Shown here: positions 6,613 to 14,351 of the stretch, piece by piece
How the letters are laid out: each line of letters starts with the position of its first letter
Position numbering within the stretch: position 1 is the stretch's first letter
Assembly: GCA_029058705.1 (NCBI GenBank)
Contig: JAIDXA010000209.1
Location: 1-15,779, forward strand
Length of the DNA stretch: 15,779 nt
DNA from: Paramuribaculum sp.
GTDB lineage: Bacteria > Bacteroidota > Bacteroidia > Bacteroidales > Muribaculaceae
Direction of reading: 5' to 3'
Notes under the pieces: generated by a model
What the model was told of the DNA's origin: nothing
The model's database searches: none
Seen by the model: only the letters and a program-made list of their open reading frames with translations
Translations under genes and position numbers: made by a program

Positions 6613-7908
6613 CTACCGGTTATAGAATTCGAGTATACGACGCCTGAGAAGCAGTTCATAACGAGACTGGACTGTCGAAATCCTTGATTTGATATATTCA
6701 GCACGCACCTGCTCCAGTTCTGTTGAATTTGCCCTGCCGAACTCAAACTTCACCTCCATGGCTTCAAAAGCCGCTTTGGCAGCACGCTCCGCAACAATCG
6801 ACGCGTCAAGCCTGTTTTCCGCCACCACCGCCTGAAAATAAGCCTGTTGTATCGACTTATACAGATTGCTGCTGACCTCCTCCTGACGAAGCAATGCCGT
6901 TGTCTTTGCAACCTTCGCCCGCCGCACCCTGTTTCGGGTTGCAAACGCGTCAAACAGTGGGATTGAAAGCGTGAAACCAAGCGAAGTGTTGAAATTGTCT
7001 CTCATCTGGCGATGGAATGGCTGATTTTTAAATCCGTTCAAATGATAATAACTGCTGCCGATTCCGACATCAAACGACAATCTGGGCAGATAGCCGGTTT
7101 GGGCAAGCCGTATATTCCTGTCGGCGGCATCGGCCTCATATCGAGTGGCAAGAACTCCGTGGTTAGATTGCATGGCCGATGTGAAAACACCGTCTGCGGA
7201 AAGCGTAGAGACCGGGCCATCTGCGATAGGCTTGACATCGAATCCGTCGGTCGACGGCAGTTGCAGCAACTGCGAAAGGTCAAGCAGTGCAAGCATCCTG
7301 TCATTGCGCGCATTCACAACGCTCAGATTATCCTTGGCCACTTGCGCTTCCGCCTGAGTCAGCTCCAATTCCGGAATCTTGCCTTCCTCGACCAGAATTC
7401 GGCTTCGCTCGAGCTGTACCTCCGACAATCGCTTCTGCTCACATGCAACATCCTCGAGTTCGCCGGAATAAAGAACCTGAAGATACTGGACAATCACCTG
7501 CAGTTCGACATTGTCCTTCGTTGCTTCAACCTGTTCGGCCACTGCTTTAAGATAGGCTTTAGAATAGTCAAGCTGTCTGACCGCCGACAACCCCTGAAAC
7601 AATGGCACAGAGACTCCCACGTTCCATCCTGTCTGCGTCGTATTGCGGTTGGCATACGTGTTTTCCGATGTCAGCCCCCGACCGAAATTAAACGACTGGC
7701 CTGCCTGCGCATTTGCTTGCGGAAGAAATGCATCCTTTGCCTCTGTCACCCCTAATTCAGCCGAATATCGGTCATTTTTGCTGTTCCGGACTGAGATGTT
7801 ATGGTTGATCGCATAATTTATACAGCTGTCGAGACTCCACTTTTCGCCTTCTGCTAAAGCCGACAAAACCACGCCTGCCATAAGCGGGACCACTATAAAC
7901 CGTTTCAT
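6613..7908 (-). CDS. TolC-family outer-membrane channel protein
   Basis: A 431-residue outer-membrane efflux protein and last gene of the exporter operon. The N-terminus (MKRFIVVPLMAGVVLSALA|EGEKWSLDSC) is a signal peptide with a likely cut after Ala-Leu-Ala. The body contains the two repeated long-helix units of the OEP family: WSLDSCINYAINHN and the EAQVAKDNLSVVNARND coiled coil in the first, DRNIRLAQTGYLPRLSFDVG and the VAENRLDASIVAERAAKAAF helix in the second. The beta-barrel strands are marked by SFNFGRGLT, GVSVPLFQG and GFTLSIPLFDAF. A longer frame opens with GTG at 7938, but the ATG at 7906-7908 places the signal peptide at the terminus and is preferred. It starts 31 bases after the membrane-fusion gene. 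It forms the outer-membrane exit duct of the MacAB-type pump. Transported compound unknown. Confidence 0.92.
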   Translation of the reverse strand: MKRFIVVPLMAGVVLSALAEGEKWSLDSCINYAINHNISVRNSKNDRYSAELGVTEAKDAFLPQANAQAGQSFNFGRGLTSENTYANRNTTQTGWNVGVSVPLFQGLSAVRQLDYSKAYLKAVAEQVEATKDNVELQVIVQYLQVLYSGELEDVACEQKRLSEVQLERSRILVEEGKIPELELTQAEAQVAKDNLSVVNARNDRMLALLDLSQLLQLPSTDGFDVKPIADGPVSTLSADGVFTSAMQSNHGVLATRYEADAADRNIRLAQTGYLPRLSFDVGIGSSYYHLNGFKNQPFHRQMRDNFNTSLGFTLSIPLFDAFATRNRVRRAKVAKTTALLRQEEVSSNLYKSIQQAYFQAVVAENRLDASIVAERAAKAAFEAMEVKFEFGRANSTELEQVRAEYIKSRISTVQSRYELLLRRRILEFYNR

Positions 7909-7939
7909 ATGATATTCCATTTTATTGATCATATACACA

Positions 7940-9043
7940 TTATCGGGAACTTTCCTTTTCCTGGCCTCTTAGAAGGACATTGCTGTCAATACCGCTCTTT
8001 ACCTCAATATTGATTCCGTCACTGACACCTGTCACGATCGGCGTTCGACGGAATGTCTGTACCGGAACTGAATCAACCAGACAGTAAACGAACGTAGAGT
8101 CGCCTGAAAACTCAACCACACTTTCAGACACCCGCATCACGTTGTCGGCCCGCTTCAACCCGACCTTCGCATTTGCGCTATAGCCGGCACGCATGCTGAT
8201 GCCGGGATCAGCGTTGAGTGCAGCTTTCAGCTCAAATGTATTGGCCCCGGTTGTTGAGCTTCCTTTCGGAGATATATATTCGATTGTAGCACTCGCCTCA
8301 AAATCCGGAATCGCACCGACAGTTATTGTCATCGGCATTCCGACCGCAAGCGACCCCACTTCTGTCTCATCAACCGATCCCTTGAAAATAAGGTTTGTCA
8401 TGTCCGCGATGGTTGCGATAGTAGTACCGTCGTTGAACGTGTTGGACTGAATCACGGACGACCCTACCTTAACCGGCACATCCAGCACAAGACCGCTTGT
8501 CGTAGCGCGCACCTGAGTGTTGCTCTCCGATGCATTGTACTGTGAGACTCCCTTACGGACGATATCGACAGCATCGGAGGCCGAAACGACCTCTTCTCTG
8601 GCACGGCTCAGTTCGGCAAGGGTTGTTTCATATTCTTCTCTGGAAATCACCTTTCGCTCATAGAGATTGGCATTACGCTGATGGCGCGTTTCGACATCGC
8701 GCATATTGATCCGGGCCAGGTTCAGACGGTTTTCTGCCGACGAAAGCTGTTGGGCGTCGGGGATAACTTTGATGACAGCGATGACATCGCCCGCCTTCAC
8801 CATATCGCCCGCCTCGACATTTATCTGCGTTATGATTCCCGAAATCTGAGGCTTGATGTCGATTTCATCGCGAGGTTCGATTGTTCCCGTAAGGACAGCC
8901 GTACGTTCAACTTCCCCAATTGTCGGGGCAACAAGTTCATATCTTGTTTCCTTTGGTCGGGAATTCAGATAGAGATAGACGAAAGTCGCGATAAAGACAC
9001 ACCCGAGAAGTGTCCATAGGAAAATGCGCAGTATTCTTTTCAT
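7940..9043 (-). CDS. Periplasmic membrane-fusion (HlyD/MacA-type) adaptor protein
   Basis: A 367-residue adaptor. Residues 4-27 (ILRIFLWTLLGCVFIATFVY) form an inner-membrane anchor. Then come the barrel-sandwich half (DIKPQISGIITQINVEAGDMVKAGDVIAVIK, about 62-92), an alpha-helical hairpin (about 98-170, rich in heptad Leu/Ala and Arg/Glu), the returning half-motif (VRATTSGLVLDVPVKVGSSV), then the beta-barrel and membrane-proximal domains. This order is the MacA/AcrA pattern. The adaptor links the inner-membrane permeases with the TolC-like channel encoded next, 31 bases downstream. The gene begins 34 bases after the second permease. In MacA the adaptor also stimulates the ATPase, and the same is inferred here. 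Family and role are secure. Confidence 0.93.
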   Translation of the reverse strand: MKRILRIFLWTLLGCVFIATFVYLYLNSRPKETRYELVAPTIGEVERTAVLTGTIEPRDEIDIKPQISGIITQINVEAGDMVKAGDVIAVIKVIPDAQQLSSAENRLNLARINMRDVETRHQRNANLYERKVISREEYETTLAELSRAREEVVSASDAVDIVRKGVSQYNASESNTQVRATTSGLVLDVPVKVGSSVIQSNTFNDGTTIATIADMTNLIFKGSVDETEVGSLAVGMPMTITVGAIPDFEASATIEYISPKGSSTTGANTFELKAALNADPGISMRAGYSANAKVGLKRADNVMRVSESVVEFSGDSTFVYCLVDSVPVQTFRRTPIVTGVSDGINIEVKSGIDSNVLLRGQEKESSR

Positions 9044-9077
9044 AATGCTTATTTATATATTTTTTCTGTTATTTATT

Positions 9078-10325
9078 CTATTTGTCGTTAAGTGCCTCGA
9101 CCGGTTTGATTCCCATAGCTTTCAACGCGGGAATTATACCAGCAACGGTTCCGAGAATCAGAAACGCGACAACAATTCCGGCGGCATCCGGCAACGCGAG
9201 TTCAAAATGAGCCGATCCGAGAACCGGATCGTAGGTAAGTTTCTCTGTAATAGCCAGCACACCGACCGCGAAACTGACGCCCGAAACGCCTGATATGGCT
9301 GTGAGCGTCATGCTCTCAGTCAGAATCTGTGCAATTATATCAGATGGTCTCGCGCCGATCGCACGCCTGATTCCGATCTCTTGAGTCCGCTCCTTGACAA
9401 TGATCCACATTATATTTCCAACCCCTATAACTCCGGCAAGCAGCGTTCCGGCACCGACAAAAAGGGCAAGCAGACTGATGCCAGTGAACAGATTGTCGAC
9501 CATTTCGAACTGTTCTGAGATGTCCATGAACCACAGCGCCTTGTCATCATCGGGCGAAATAGGATGGTTTGTTATTATCGAACGCCATAGCCACGCTTTT
9601 GCATCAGTCGGCGTATGGCCGGGCGTTGCGGTGAAAAGCAGAGCGTTGACATTGTTTCCAAGATTAAACGCGCGGCGCATGGCAGTGGCCGGAACAAGCG
9701 CAGAATCATCAAGACGCCCACCGATCGAAGCCTCACCTTTTTGCCCAAGCACACCGACAACCTGAAAATATATCCCGTTGATCTCAACATAACGGCCAAG
9801 CGGGCTCTCATTGCCAAACAGTTCCGACGCGACATTCTTTCCGAGAGCAACAACCTTTCGAGTGCCTCTGTTATCGGTCTGATTAAGTTCACGCCCCTCA
9901 TAGATGACCGGGATCTGCATTTTAAAGTAGTCTTCCTCCACACCCATCATCTGTCCGCTGGCCGATTTTGTTCCATACTTCATGCTCCCGACATTATAGA
10001 TCATAGCGGAGGAGTGTTCAAGAATCGGACAGATCCTACGGAAATAATCGACATCATCCATCGTCAGCGACCACGTCATTCCCTTCTTGAAACCGCGATA
10101 CGGTATTGATGTGCGGTCCGGAAACGCACCGCCCAGATTCGTGGCAAAACCCTGGAAGTTCCTCATCATCATTCCCTGAAGGCCGGCAGCTCCGCCCCAG
10201 AGCATTCCCAGCATGGCAGTGCCCCAGAAAATGCCGAAGGCCGTAAGAAGCGTGCGGGTCTTGTTTCGAGATAGGGTTGCAAATATCTCCCGCCAATTAT
10301 CGTTGTCAAAAATCGGATTTTTCAT
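9078..10325 (-). CDS. MacB-type ABC transporter permease (second permease of the pair)
   Basis: A 415-residue permease with the MacB/FtsX topology. One membrane helix near the N-terminus (about 24-50, TLLTAFGIFWGTAMLGMLWG) is followed by a large periplasmic domain (about 55-275). Three C-terminal helices follow (about 282-308, 335-358 and 378-402). Between helices 2 and 3 is the coupling segment KERTQEIGIRRAIGARP, the FtsX-family signature thought to contact the ATPase. The protein ends ALKAMGIKPVEALND, also typical. No ATPase domain is fused, unlike E. coli MacB; a separate ATPase is encoded two genes upstream. It differs clearly from the preceding permease, so the transporter core is probably a heterodimer. 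The start ATG (10323-10325) lies 18 bases after that gene. Confidence 0.93.
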   Translation of the reverse strand: MKNPIFDNDNWREIFATLSRNKTRTLLTAFGIFWGTAMLGMLWGGAAGLQGMMMRNFQGFATNLGGAFPDRTSIPYRGFKKGMTWSLTMDDVDYFRRICPILEHSSAMIYNVGSMKYGTKSASGQMMGVEEDYFKMQIPVIYEGRELNQTDNRGTRKVVALGKNVASELFGNESPLGRYVEINGIYFQVVGVLGQKGEASIGGRLDDSALVPATAMRRAFNLGNNVNALLFTATPGHTPTDAKAWLWRSIITNHPISPDDDKALWFMDISEQFEMVDNLFTGISLLALFVGAGTLLAGVIGVGNIMWIIVKERTQEIGIRRAIGARPSDIIAQILTESMTLTAISGVSGVSFAVGVLAITEKLTYDPVLGSAHFELALPDAAGIVVAFLILGTVAGIIPALKAMGIKPVEALNDK

Positions 10326-10343
10326 TCTCGGATACCGTTTTTA

Positions 10344-11564
10344 TTATTCATCGCGCAAAGCTTCAACCGGCCTGACTTTAGTTGCCTTGATGGCCGGAAA
10401 CAGTCCGGCAAGAGCACCGGCAAGGATAAGGACCACCGTCACTTTTACCGCAATCGACAGATCAACCGTCGGATCCTCAAGAAACGGAGCATCTTTCGTC
10501 AGATAAGCTATCCCGCCCGTCACAATCATTCCGAGAGAAACCCCGACATAGCCGAACAATGTCGTGATGACAACGCTCTCGGTCACTATCTGAATCAGAA
10601 TTGAGCGCGGTTTTGCTCCTATCGCACGTCGCACACCGAGTTCATGAACCCGTTCCCGAACCGACACGAACATTATATTGCTCACCCCGACAATCCCCGA
10701 CAAAAGAGTGAAAATTCCGATAACCCACACTGCATAATCCAGAATATTCATGGCTGTCATCTGTGTCAGATATGACGTGAAACGATTCCATATATGCACC
10801 GCACTCTTGTCATCCGGAGCAAAATCGTGGGCTCGCGACAAAGTGGACCTTATATCCTTTTCCACAGATTCGCCATCGGCTTCATCCTTGACATTCTTGA
10901 TTCTAACAGTCATGTCCGAAATCTTGTTGTCATTTCCGGAAAGAAACATAGCGGTCGTAAACGGTATGTATGTAGCCTTCTCCCAGTCATGGGCATAGAC
11001 TCCGACAACACGCCATGAAAGGCCCAAAAGACTGACCGATTGACCGACGGCCTCAGTTCCGTCGCCAAATAATGTGCGCGCATTCTGTTCGTGAATCACA
11101 ATAACCTTACGCTTCTGATCCAGATCGCGGTCATTGAGAAAACGGCCGCTGATCATTTTCAGGCGCGCCCTCTCGAGCTCGGCCGGGAAATGTCCGTAGA
11201 TTTTGTCGCTGATATAATCACGCGGGGTAGACACTCTGGCCGTGTCGAGTGTCTTTACTGCGATTACCTGTTCGACGTGGTAACGGTTTTCCGATTCGAT
11301 CACTCCGAGATCTCCCCTGTCGAGCTGAATGGAACGACCGTCGGAATAGCCCTTGTGGGCCTTGGTCGTAAAACCACCATAGACACTTATCGAACGTGCG
11401 TTGTCGATTGTCATTCGGGAAGCGAATCCATTATAGACCCCGCGGCTCATGCCCAACAGAACTATAAGCATGAAAATGCCCCATGCCACAGCCAGCCCCG
11501 TAAGCGCCGTGCGCATCTTGTTGTTCGACAAAGTCTGGAATATTTCCCTGAAAAGATCAAACAT
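10344..11564 (-). CDS. MacB-type ABC transporter permease (first permease of the pair)
   Basis: A 406-residue permease of the MacB/FtsX class. It has an N-terminal helix (about 20-42, LTGLAVAWGIFMLIVLLG), a periplasmic domain (about 45-275) and three C-terminal helices (about 280-302, 328-352 and 370-392). The RERVHELGVRRAIGAKP coupling motif lies after helix 2, with the terminal ATKVRPVEALRDE. The frame is open to two tandem GTG codons, but I chose the ATG at 11562-11564 (MFDLFREIF). It overlaps the ATPase gene by eight bases, implying coupled translation. Homologous MacB-type systems export macrolides, peptides or lipid-linked compounds from the periplasm by a mechanotransmission cycle. The cargo here cannot be told from sequence. 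Confidence 0.93.
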   Translation of the reverse strand: MFDLFREIFQTLSNNKMRTALTGLAVAWGIFMLIVLLGMSRGVYNGFASRMTIDNARSISVYGGFTTKAHKGYSDGRSIQLDRGDLGVIESENRYHVEQVIAVKTLDTARVSTPRDYISDKIYGHFPAELERARLKMISGRFLNDRDLDQKRKVIVIHEQNARTLFGDGTEAVGQSVSLLGLSWRVVGVYAHDWEKATYIPFTTAMFLSGNDNKISDMTVRIKNVKDEADGESVEKDIRSTLSRAHDFAPDDKSAVHIWNRFTSYLTQMTAMNILDYAVWVIGIFTLLSGIVGVSNIMFVSVRERVHELGVRRAIGAKPRSILIQIVTESVVITTLFGYVGVSLGMIVTGGIAYLTKDAPFLEDPTVDLSIAVKVTVVLILAGALAGLFPAIKATKVRPVEALRDE

Positions 11565-12270
11565 CACCACTCTGTGTTTTCATTTCGTAATCAGGCACGA
11601 TCAAACCATCGGAAATGCGGATGATACGGTCGGTCTGCGCGCCTACACCCGGATCGTGGGTGACAATCAGAATAGTCATTCCCTCATCGTTGAGACTGCG
11701 GAACGTGGCCATCACATCGCGTGAGGTTTTCGAATCAAGCGCGCCCGTAGGTTCGTCGGCAAGTATTATGGCAGGATTTGTGATGAGCGCGCGGGCTATA
11801 GCCACACGCTGCTTCTGTCCGCCCGACATCTCGCCGGGAAGATGATGAGCTCTGTCACCAAGCCCCATGCGCTCAAGCTGCTCCATTGCCAGTTTGTTGC
11901 GTTTGCGTCTCGATATGCCCTGATAGAACAGAGGCAACGCAACGTTCTCGACAGCATTCTTATAACTGATCAGATTGAAGGACTGGAAAACAAAACCGAT
12001 CAATCGGTTGCGTAGTTCCGCCGCCCGGTTTTCCGTAAGATCCTTGACCAGGACTCCGTTCAGATAATATTCGCCGCTGTCATAACTGTCAAGAATTCCG
12101 AGAATATTGAGCAGAGTCGACTTCCCTGAGCCGGACGCCCCCATTATTGACACCAGTTCTCCCCGCCGGATCTCCAGGTTGATACCCTTGAGAACATGGA
12201 GAGGGACAGCTCCGCCATAGGTTTTATTTATATCAGTCAGGCGAAGTATCGCCTCTTCACTTTGCTGCAT
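11557..12270 (-). CDS. ABC transporter ATP-binding protein (MacB/LolD class)
   Basis: A 237-residue cytoplasmic ATPase and first gene of the exporter operon. All motifs are intact: Walker A GASGSGKS (44-51), Q-loop Gln96 (FQSFNL), signature MSGGQ (148-152), Walker B IILADEP (168-174) and the switch His205 (VTHD). The INKTYG start and the ADEPTGALDS block are characteristic of the MacB/LolD/FtsE group that energises FtsX-type permeases. It is encoded separately from the permeases, the common Bacteroidetes arrangement. The order ATPase, permease, permease, adaptor, channel gives a complete tripartite exporter. The ATG at 12268-12270 is the only start that keeps the whole domain. Confidence 0.95.
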   Translation of the reverse strand: MQQSEEAILRLTDINKTYGGAVPLHVLKGINLEIRRGELVSIMGASGSGKSTLLNILGILDSYDSGEYYLNGVLVKDLTENRAAELRNRLIGFVFQSFNLISYKNAVENVALPLFYQGISRRKRNKLAMEQLERMGLGDRAHHLPGEMSGGQKQRVAIARALITNPAIILADEPTGALDSKTSRDVMATFRSLNDEGMTILIVTHDPGVGAQTDRIIRISDGLIVPDYEMKTQSGDV

Positions 12271-12280
12271 TGAATTTTTT

Positions 12281-12312
12281 CAAATTTTAGTTTTCACTTT
12301 AATTGACGCAAC
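12281..12312 (-). promoter_or_regulatory. Weak candidate promoter of the exporter operon
   Basis: On the minus strand GTTG (12309-12312), 20 bases and AAAATTTG (12281-12288) resemble the Bacteroidetes consensus with one mismatch in each box. The -7 box ends only ten bases before the ATPase ATG, implying an almost leaderless message. A better promoter farther upstream was not seen. Confidence 0.3.
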
Positions 12313-12334
12313 GTCTTCAAGAAAAGTTGCATCA
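12304..12334. promoter_or_regulatory. Interrupted inverted repeat, possible operator of the exporter operon
   Basis: TGACGCAAC (12304-12312) and GTTGCATCA (12326-12334) are inverted copies with eight of nine positions matching, separated by 13 bases. The element overlaps the candidate -33 box of the exporter operon, a position suited to a repressor. No regulator gene for it is identifiable in the window. Confidence 0.35.
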
Positions 12335-12398
12335 TTGTCGTGAATGATTGAAAAAAAACCGACGACCGGAAATTTTAGCTAATTTTTCAATGAAAAAA

Positions 12399-12430
12399 TT
12401 TGTCAATACGAACTCCAACCATTAACTTTG
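12399..12430 (+). promoter_or_regulatory. Complete Bacteroidetes promoter reading into a non-coding RNA
   Basis: TTTG (12399-12402), a 20-base spacer and TAACTTTG (12423-12430) match the consensus exactly on the plus strand. Initiation is expected near 12437. No protein gene follows before a strong terminator at 12673-12716, so it most likely drives a small RNA. Confidence 0.75.
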
Positions 12431-12436
12431 CGTTAT

Positions 12437-12716
12437 CAAAATAAACGAAAGAACACTCTTTCAACCGAACATTGACTTAACTCACACCACATCAAAGTTG
12501 ATTGGGAAACTCATCAATTTTATGTGAAATACCGAGACAAGCTTGTTGGATAATGGCGGGCCCCATCCCCATTGCGGGAGGCTTTCATTGCCCAGGCGGA
12601 TTACAGAGTCCGGCAAGCACTCAAATCCTGTCATTCGGAGTTTCATCGCATCCTTTGATGTGGCTCTCATAGAAAGGAGAACTTTAGCTATCATAGCTTC
12701 GGTTCTCCTTTTTTTA
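12437..12716 (+). ncRNA. Structured non-coding RNA, 6S-like rod architecture
   Basis: A plus-strand unit of about 280 bases lies between an exact promoter and an intrinsic terminator, with no convincing reading frame. Pairings seen directly: a 5' hairpin GAAAGA/TCTTTC (12447-12462); a closing stem of 11 perfect pairs (12487-12497 with 12653-12663); a second stem of seven pairs (12506-12512 with 12638-12644); an open central region of 28 and 19 bases; a ten-pair stem with two G-U pairs (12541-12550 with 12609-12618); and inner stems 12551-12554/12600-12603, 12558-12561/12590-12593 and 12566-12569/12576-12579. A long rod with a central bubble is the architecture of 6S RNA, which binds RNA polymerase. 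That identity is inferred from shape only; I did not recognise conserved 6S sequence. tmRNA, RNase P and SRP RNA do not fit. It could instead be a Bacteroidales-specific small RNA or a leader of the MATE gene. Confidence 0.65.
12673..12716 (+). terminator. Intrinsic terminator of the structured RNA
   Basis: AAAGGAGAAC (12673-12682) pairs with GTTCTCCTTT (12702-12711). Inside is a further AGCT/AGCT stem with an ATCAT loop, and the T-run extends to 12715. This is the clearest terminator in the window and oriented on the plus strand. Confidence 0.88.
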
Positions 12717-12745
12717 TTTGAATTAGAATTTTTTTCGTAAATTTG
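12717..12745 (+). promoter_or_regulatory. Candidate promoter of the MATE gene
   Basis: TAAATTTG (12738-12745) matches the -7 consensus exactly. A TTTG (12717-12720) stands 17 bases upstream, two fewer than the usual 19-21. The -33 box directly abuts the T-run of the preceding terminator, so the two transcription units are packed without a gap. Confidence 0.5.
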
Positions 12746-12762
12746 CAAAACAGATATTCTTT

Positions 12763-12863
12763 GCCGACATGCGGCATAGATGTTTTGTAATCCTCATCGG
12801 AGGGCATATGCATGCTGGATAAGATGACCGGGTAAAACCACGATTCTTTTCCGGCTATTTTTG
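12763..12863 (+). promoter_or_regulatory. Structured leader of the MATE gene with terminator-like hairpin
   Basis: Between the promoter and the ATG there are successive pairings. GCCG/CGGC is at 12763-12775. TCATC (12794-12798) pairs with GATGA (12823-12827) around a GCAT/ATGC hairpin (12804-12815). A final hairpin pairs CCGG 12828-12831 with 12851-12854 and AAAA 12834-12837 with TTTT 12847-12850, and is soon followed by five T (12858-12862). The last hairpin looks like a weak terminator 23 bases before the start codon, which suggests attenuation. I do not recognise a known riboswitch class. Confidence 0.35.
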
Positions 12864-12885
12864 TGTATTATAATCAAAAAAACAT

Positions 12886-14286
12886 ATGAGAAACCGTTCA
12901 ATGGATTTAGGAAATGATTCTGTAGCCGGTCTCTTCCGCGCCTATCTGATCCCGACTCTCCTTGGGATGCTGGCCTTATGCGCGGTGACCGCTACAGATG
13001 GGATTTTTGTCGGACGCGGATGCGGAAGCAACGCGCTGGCGGCTGTCAACATCTGCATATCCCCCACAATGCTGATGATGGGGATCGGCCTGATGCTCGG
13101 CGTAGGAGCCTCGGTCATTGCCTCCATACAACTCTCCGACAAAAGAGTTAGGGACGCCCGTCTGACAATAACCCGTGCCCTTCTGTCAGGGACATCAATT
13201 GTGGGTATCTTCCTTGCCCTGACGTTGTCGTCGCCGGAAACCACGGCAAGAATTCTCGGTGCGTCAGAATCGCTTTTACCATTGACATCCGAATACATGC
13301 CCTGGATTTTCCTCGCCTGTCTGTTTCAGATATGGGGCGCAATCGGACTGTTTGTCGTCAGGCTTGACGGATCGCCGAAATATGCCATGTGGTGCAACGT
13401 GCTTCCCGGATTCGCCAACGTCATACTCGACTATCTCTTCATTTTCCCTTTCGGCATGGGGATACGCGGAGCGGCCATTGCCACCGCCATCAGCTGTTTC
13501 ATCGGTTTTCTTATGATAATTCTCTATCTGACATTCTTGGCCTCCAGCCTTAAAATGATCAGAATCCCCCTATCTTCGGAGAGCATTAGAAAATCAATCC
13601 GGAACATATTCAATCAGTGTAAAATCGGAGTCTCGGCTCTGCTTGGCGAAGCCACAATGGGCATACTTATGATGACAGGCAATATCGTCTTCATGCGGTA
13701 TCTCGGCAACGACGGCGTCGGGGCATTCAGCATAGCCTGCTACTACTGTCCGTTCGCATTCATGATAGGCAACGCCATCGCCCAGTCAGCACAGCCGATT
13801 ATCAGCTACAACTACGGTCTCGGTCATCACAACCGATCTTCAGCCACCGAGCGGTTCGCCCTGGCCACATCCATTGTCATAGGGGGAATCGTAACCGGAT
13901 GTTTCCTTCTGTTCCCGTCAATAATGGTCGGTCTGTTTCTTGACACAGCAACCCCTGCCGCCGAAATTGCCGTGAAAGGCATCCCTTTATTCTCGTGTGC
14001 GTTTATATTCTTCATATTCAACCTGACGGCGATAGGTTATTTCCAAAGTGTTGAGAAAGTCGCGCCATCGATTGTCTTCGCCCTCCTCCGTGGCATAGTG
14101 TTTCTTATTCCCGCATTTGCAATTATGCCTGAAATGTTCGGAACTACCGGCATATGGCTGTCTCTGTCTGTCTCTGAATTCCTTTGCACACTGTCGATCT
14201 CAGTCTATTACCTCGTAGACAGGCAACGCTCACCGAAAGCGAAGTCACGGATACAGACCATAAAACAAGAGCCGATTCGACAATAA
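12886..14286 (+). CDS. MATE-family multidrug efflux transporter (MepA-like)
   Basis: A 466-residue inner-membrane protein with twelve predicted helices in two MatE halves (about 15-225 and 240-450). Diagnostic stretches include LIPTLLGMLALCAVTATDGIF in helix 1, FVGRGCGSNALAAVNI after it, and AIAQSAQPIISYNYG in the second half, the MepA-type pattern. These carriers exchange Na+ or H+ for cationic drugs and other small molecules. The C-terminus is a basic cytoplasmic tail (RQRSPKAKSRIQTIKQ). The ATG at 12886 follows an A-rich stretch with no Shine-Dalgarno site, and a second in-frame ATG at 12901 is possible. It has its own promoter and leader and is transcribed away from the ABC exporter, toward the recombinase gene. 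The substrate is unknown. Confidence 0.92.
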   Translation: MRNRSMDLGNDSVAGLFRAYLIPTLLGMLALCAVTATDGIFVGRGCGSNALAAVNICISPTMLMMGIGLMLGVGASVIASIQLSDKRVRDARLTITRALLSGTSIVGIFLALTLSSPETTARILGASESLLPLTSEYMPWIFLACLFQIWGAIGLFVVRLDGSPKYAMWCNVLPGFANVILDYLFIFPFGMGIRGAAIATAISCFIGFLMIILYLTFLASSLKMIRIPLSSESIRKSIRNIFNQCKIGVSALLGEATMGILMMTGNIVFMRYLGNDGVGAFSIACYYCPFAFMIGNAIAQSAQPIISYNYGLGHHNRSSATERFALATSIVIGGIVTGCFLLFPSIMVGLFLDTATPAAEIAVKGIPLFSCAFIFFIFNLTAIGYFQSVEKVAPSIVFALLRGIVFLIPAFAIMPEMFGTTGIWLSLSVSEFLCTLSISVYYLVDRQRSPKAKSRIQTIKQEPIRQ

Positions 14287-14351
14287 CAGCTGCCTGCGAC
14301 TGACCTGGAGTCAACATGTTTCGTCGAACCGGCATCCGAGGAATCAGAAAG

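Noticed and set aside
7012..7755. Plus-strand 247-codon frame opposite the TolC-like gene
   Set aside because: It is antisense to a well-supported gene and has no domain or start signal.
12437..12716. Structured RNA interpreted as tmRNA, RNase P RNA or SRP RNA
   Set aside because: No tRNA-like ends or tag frame, no RNase P core signatures, and it is too long and lacks the conserved apical loop for a small SRP RNA.
12543..12740. Plus-strand 65-codon frame inside the structured RNA
   Set aside because: It begins inside a stem, reads through the terminator T-run as Phe/Leu codons and shows no ribosome-binding or domain evidence.
12482..12748. Minus-strand 88-codon frame in the gene-free region
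   Set aside because: It runs through the terminator of the structured RNA on the opposite strand, reading the T-run as Lys codons, and matches no family I know. The RNA pairings explain the sequence better.
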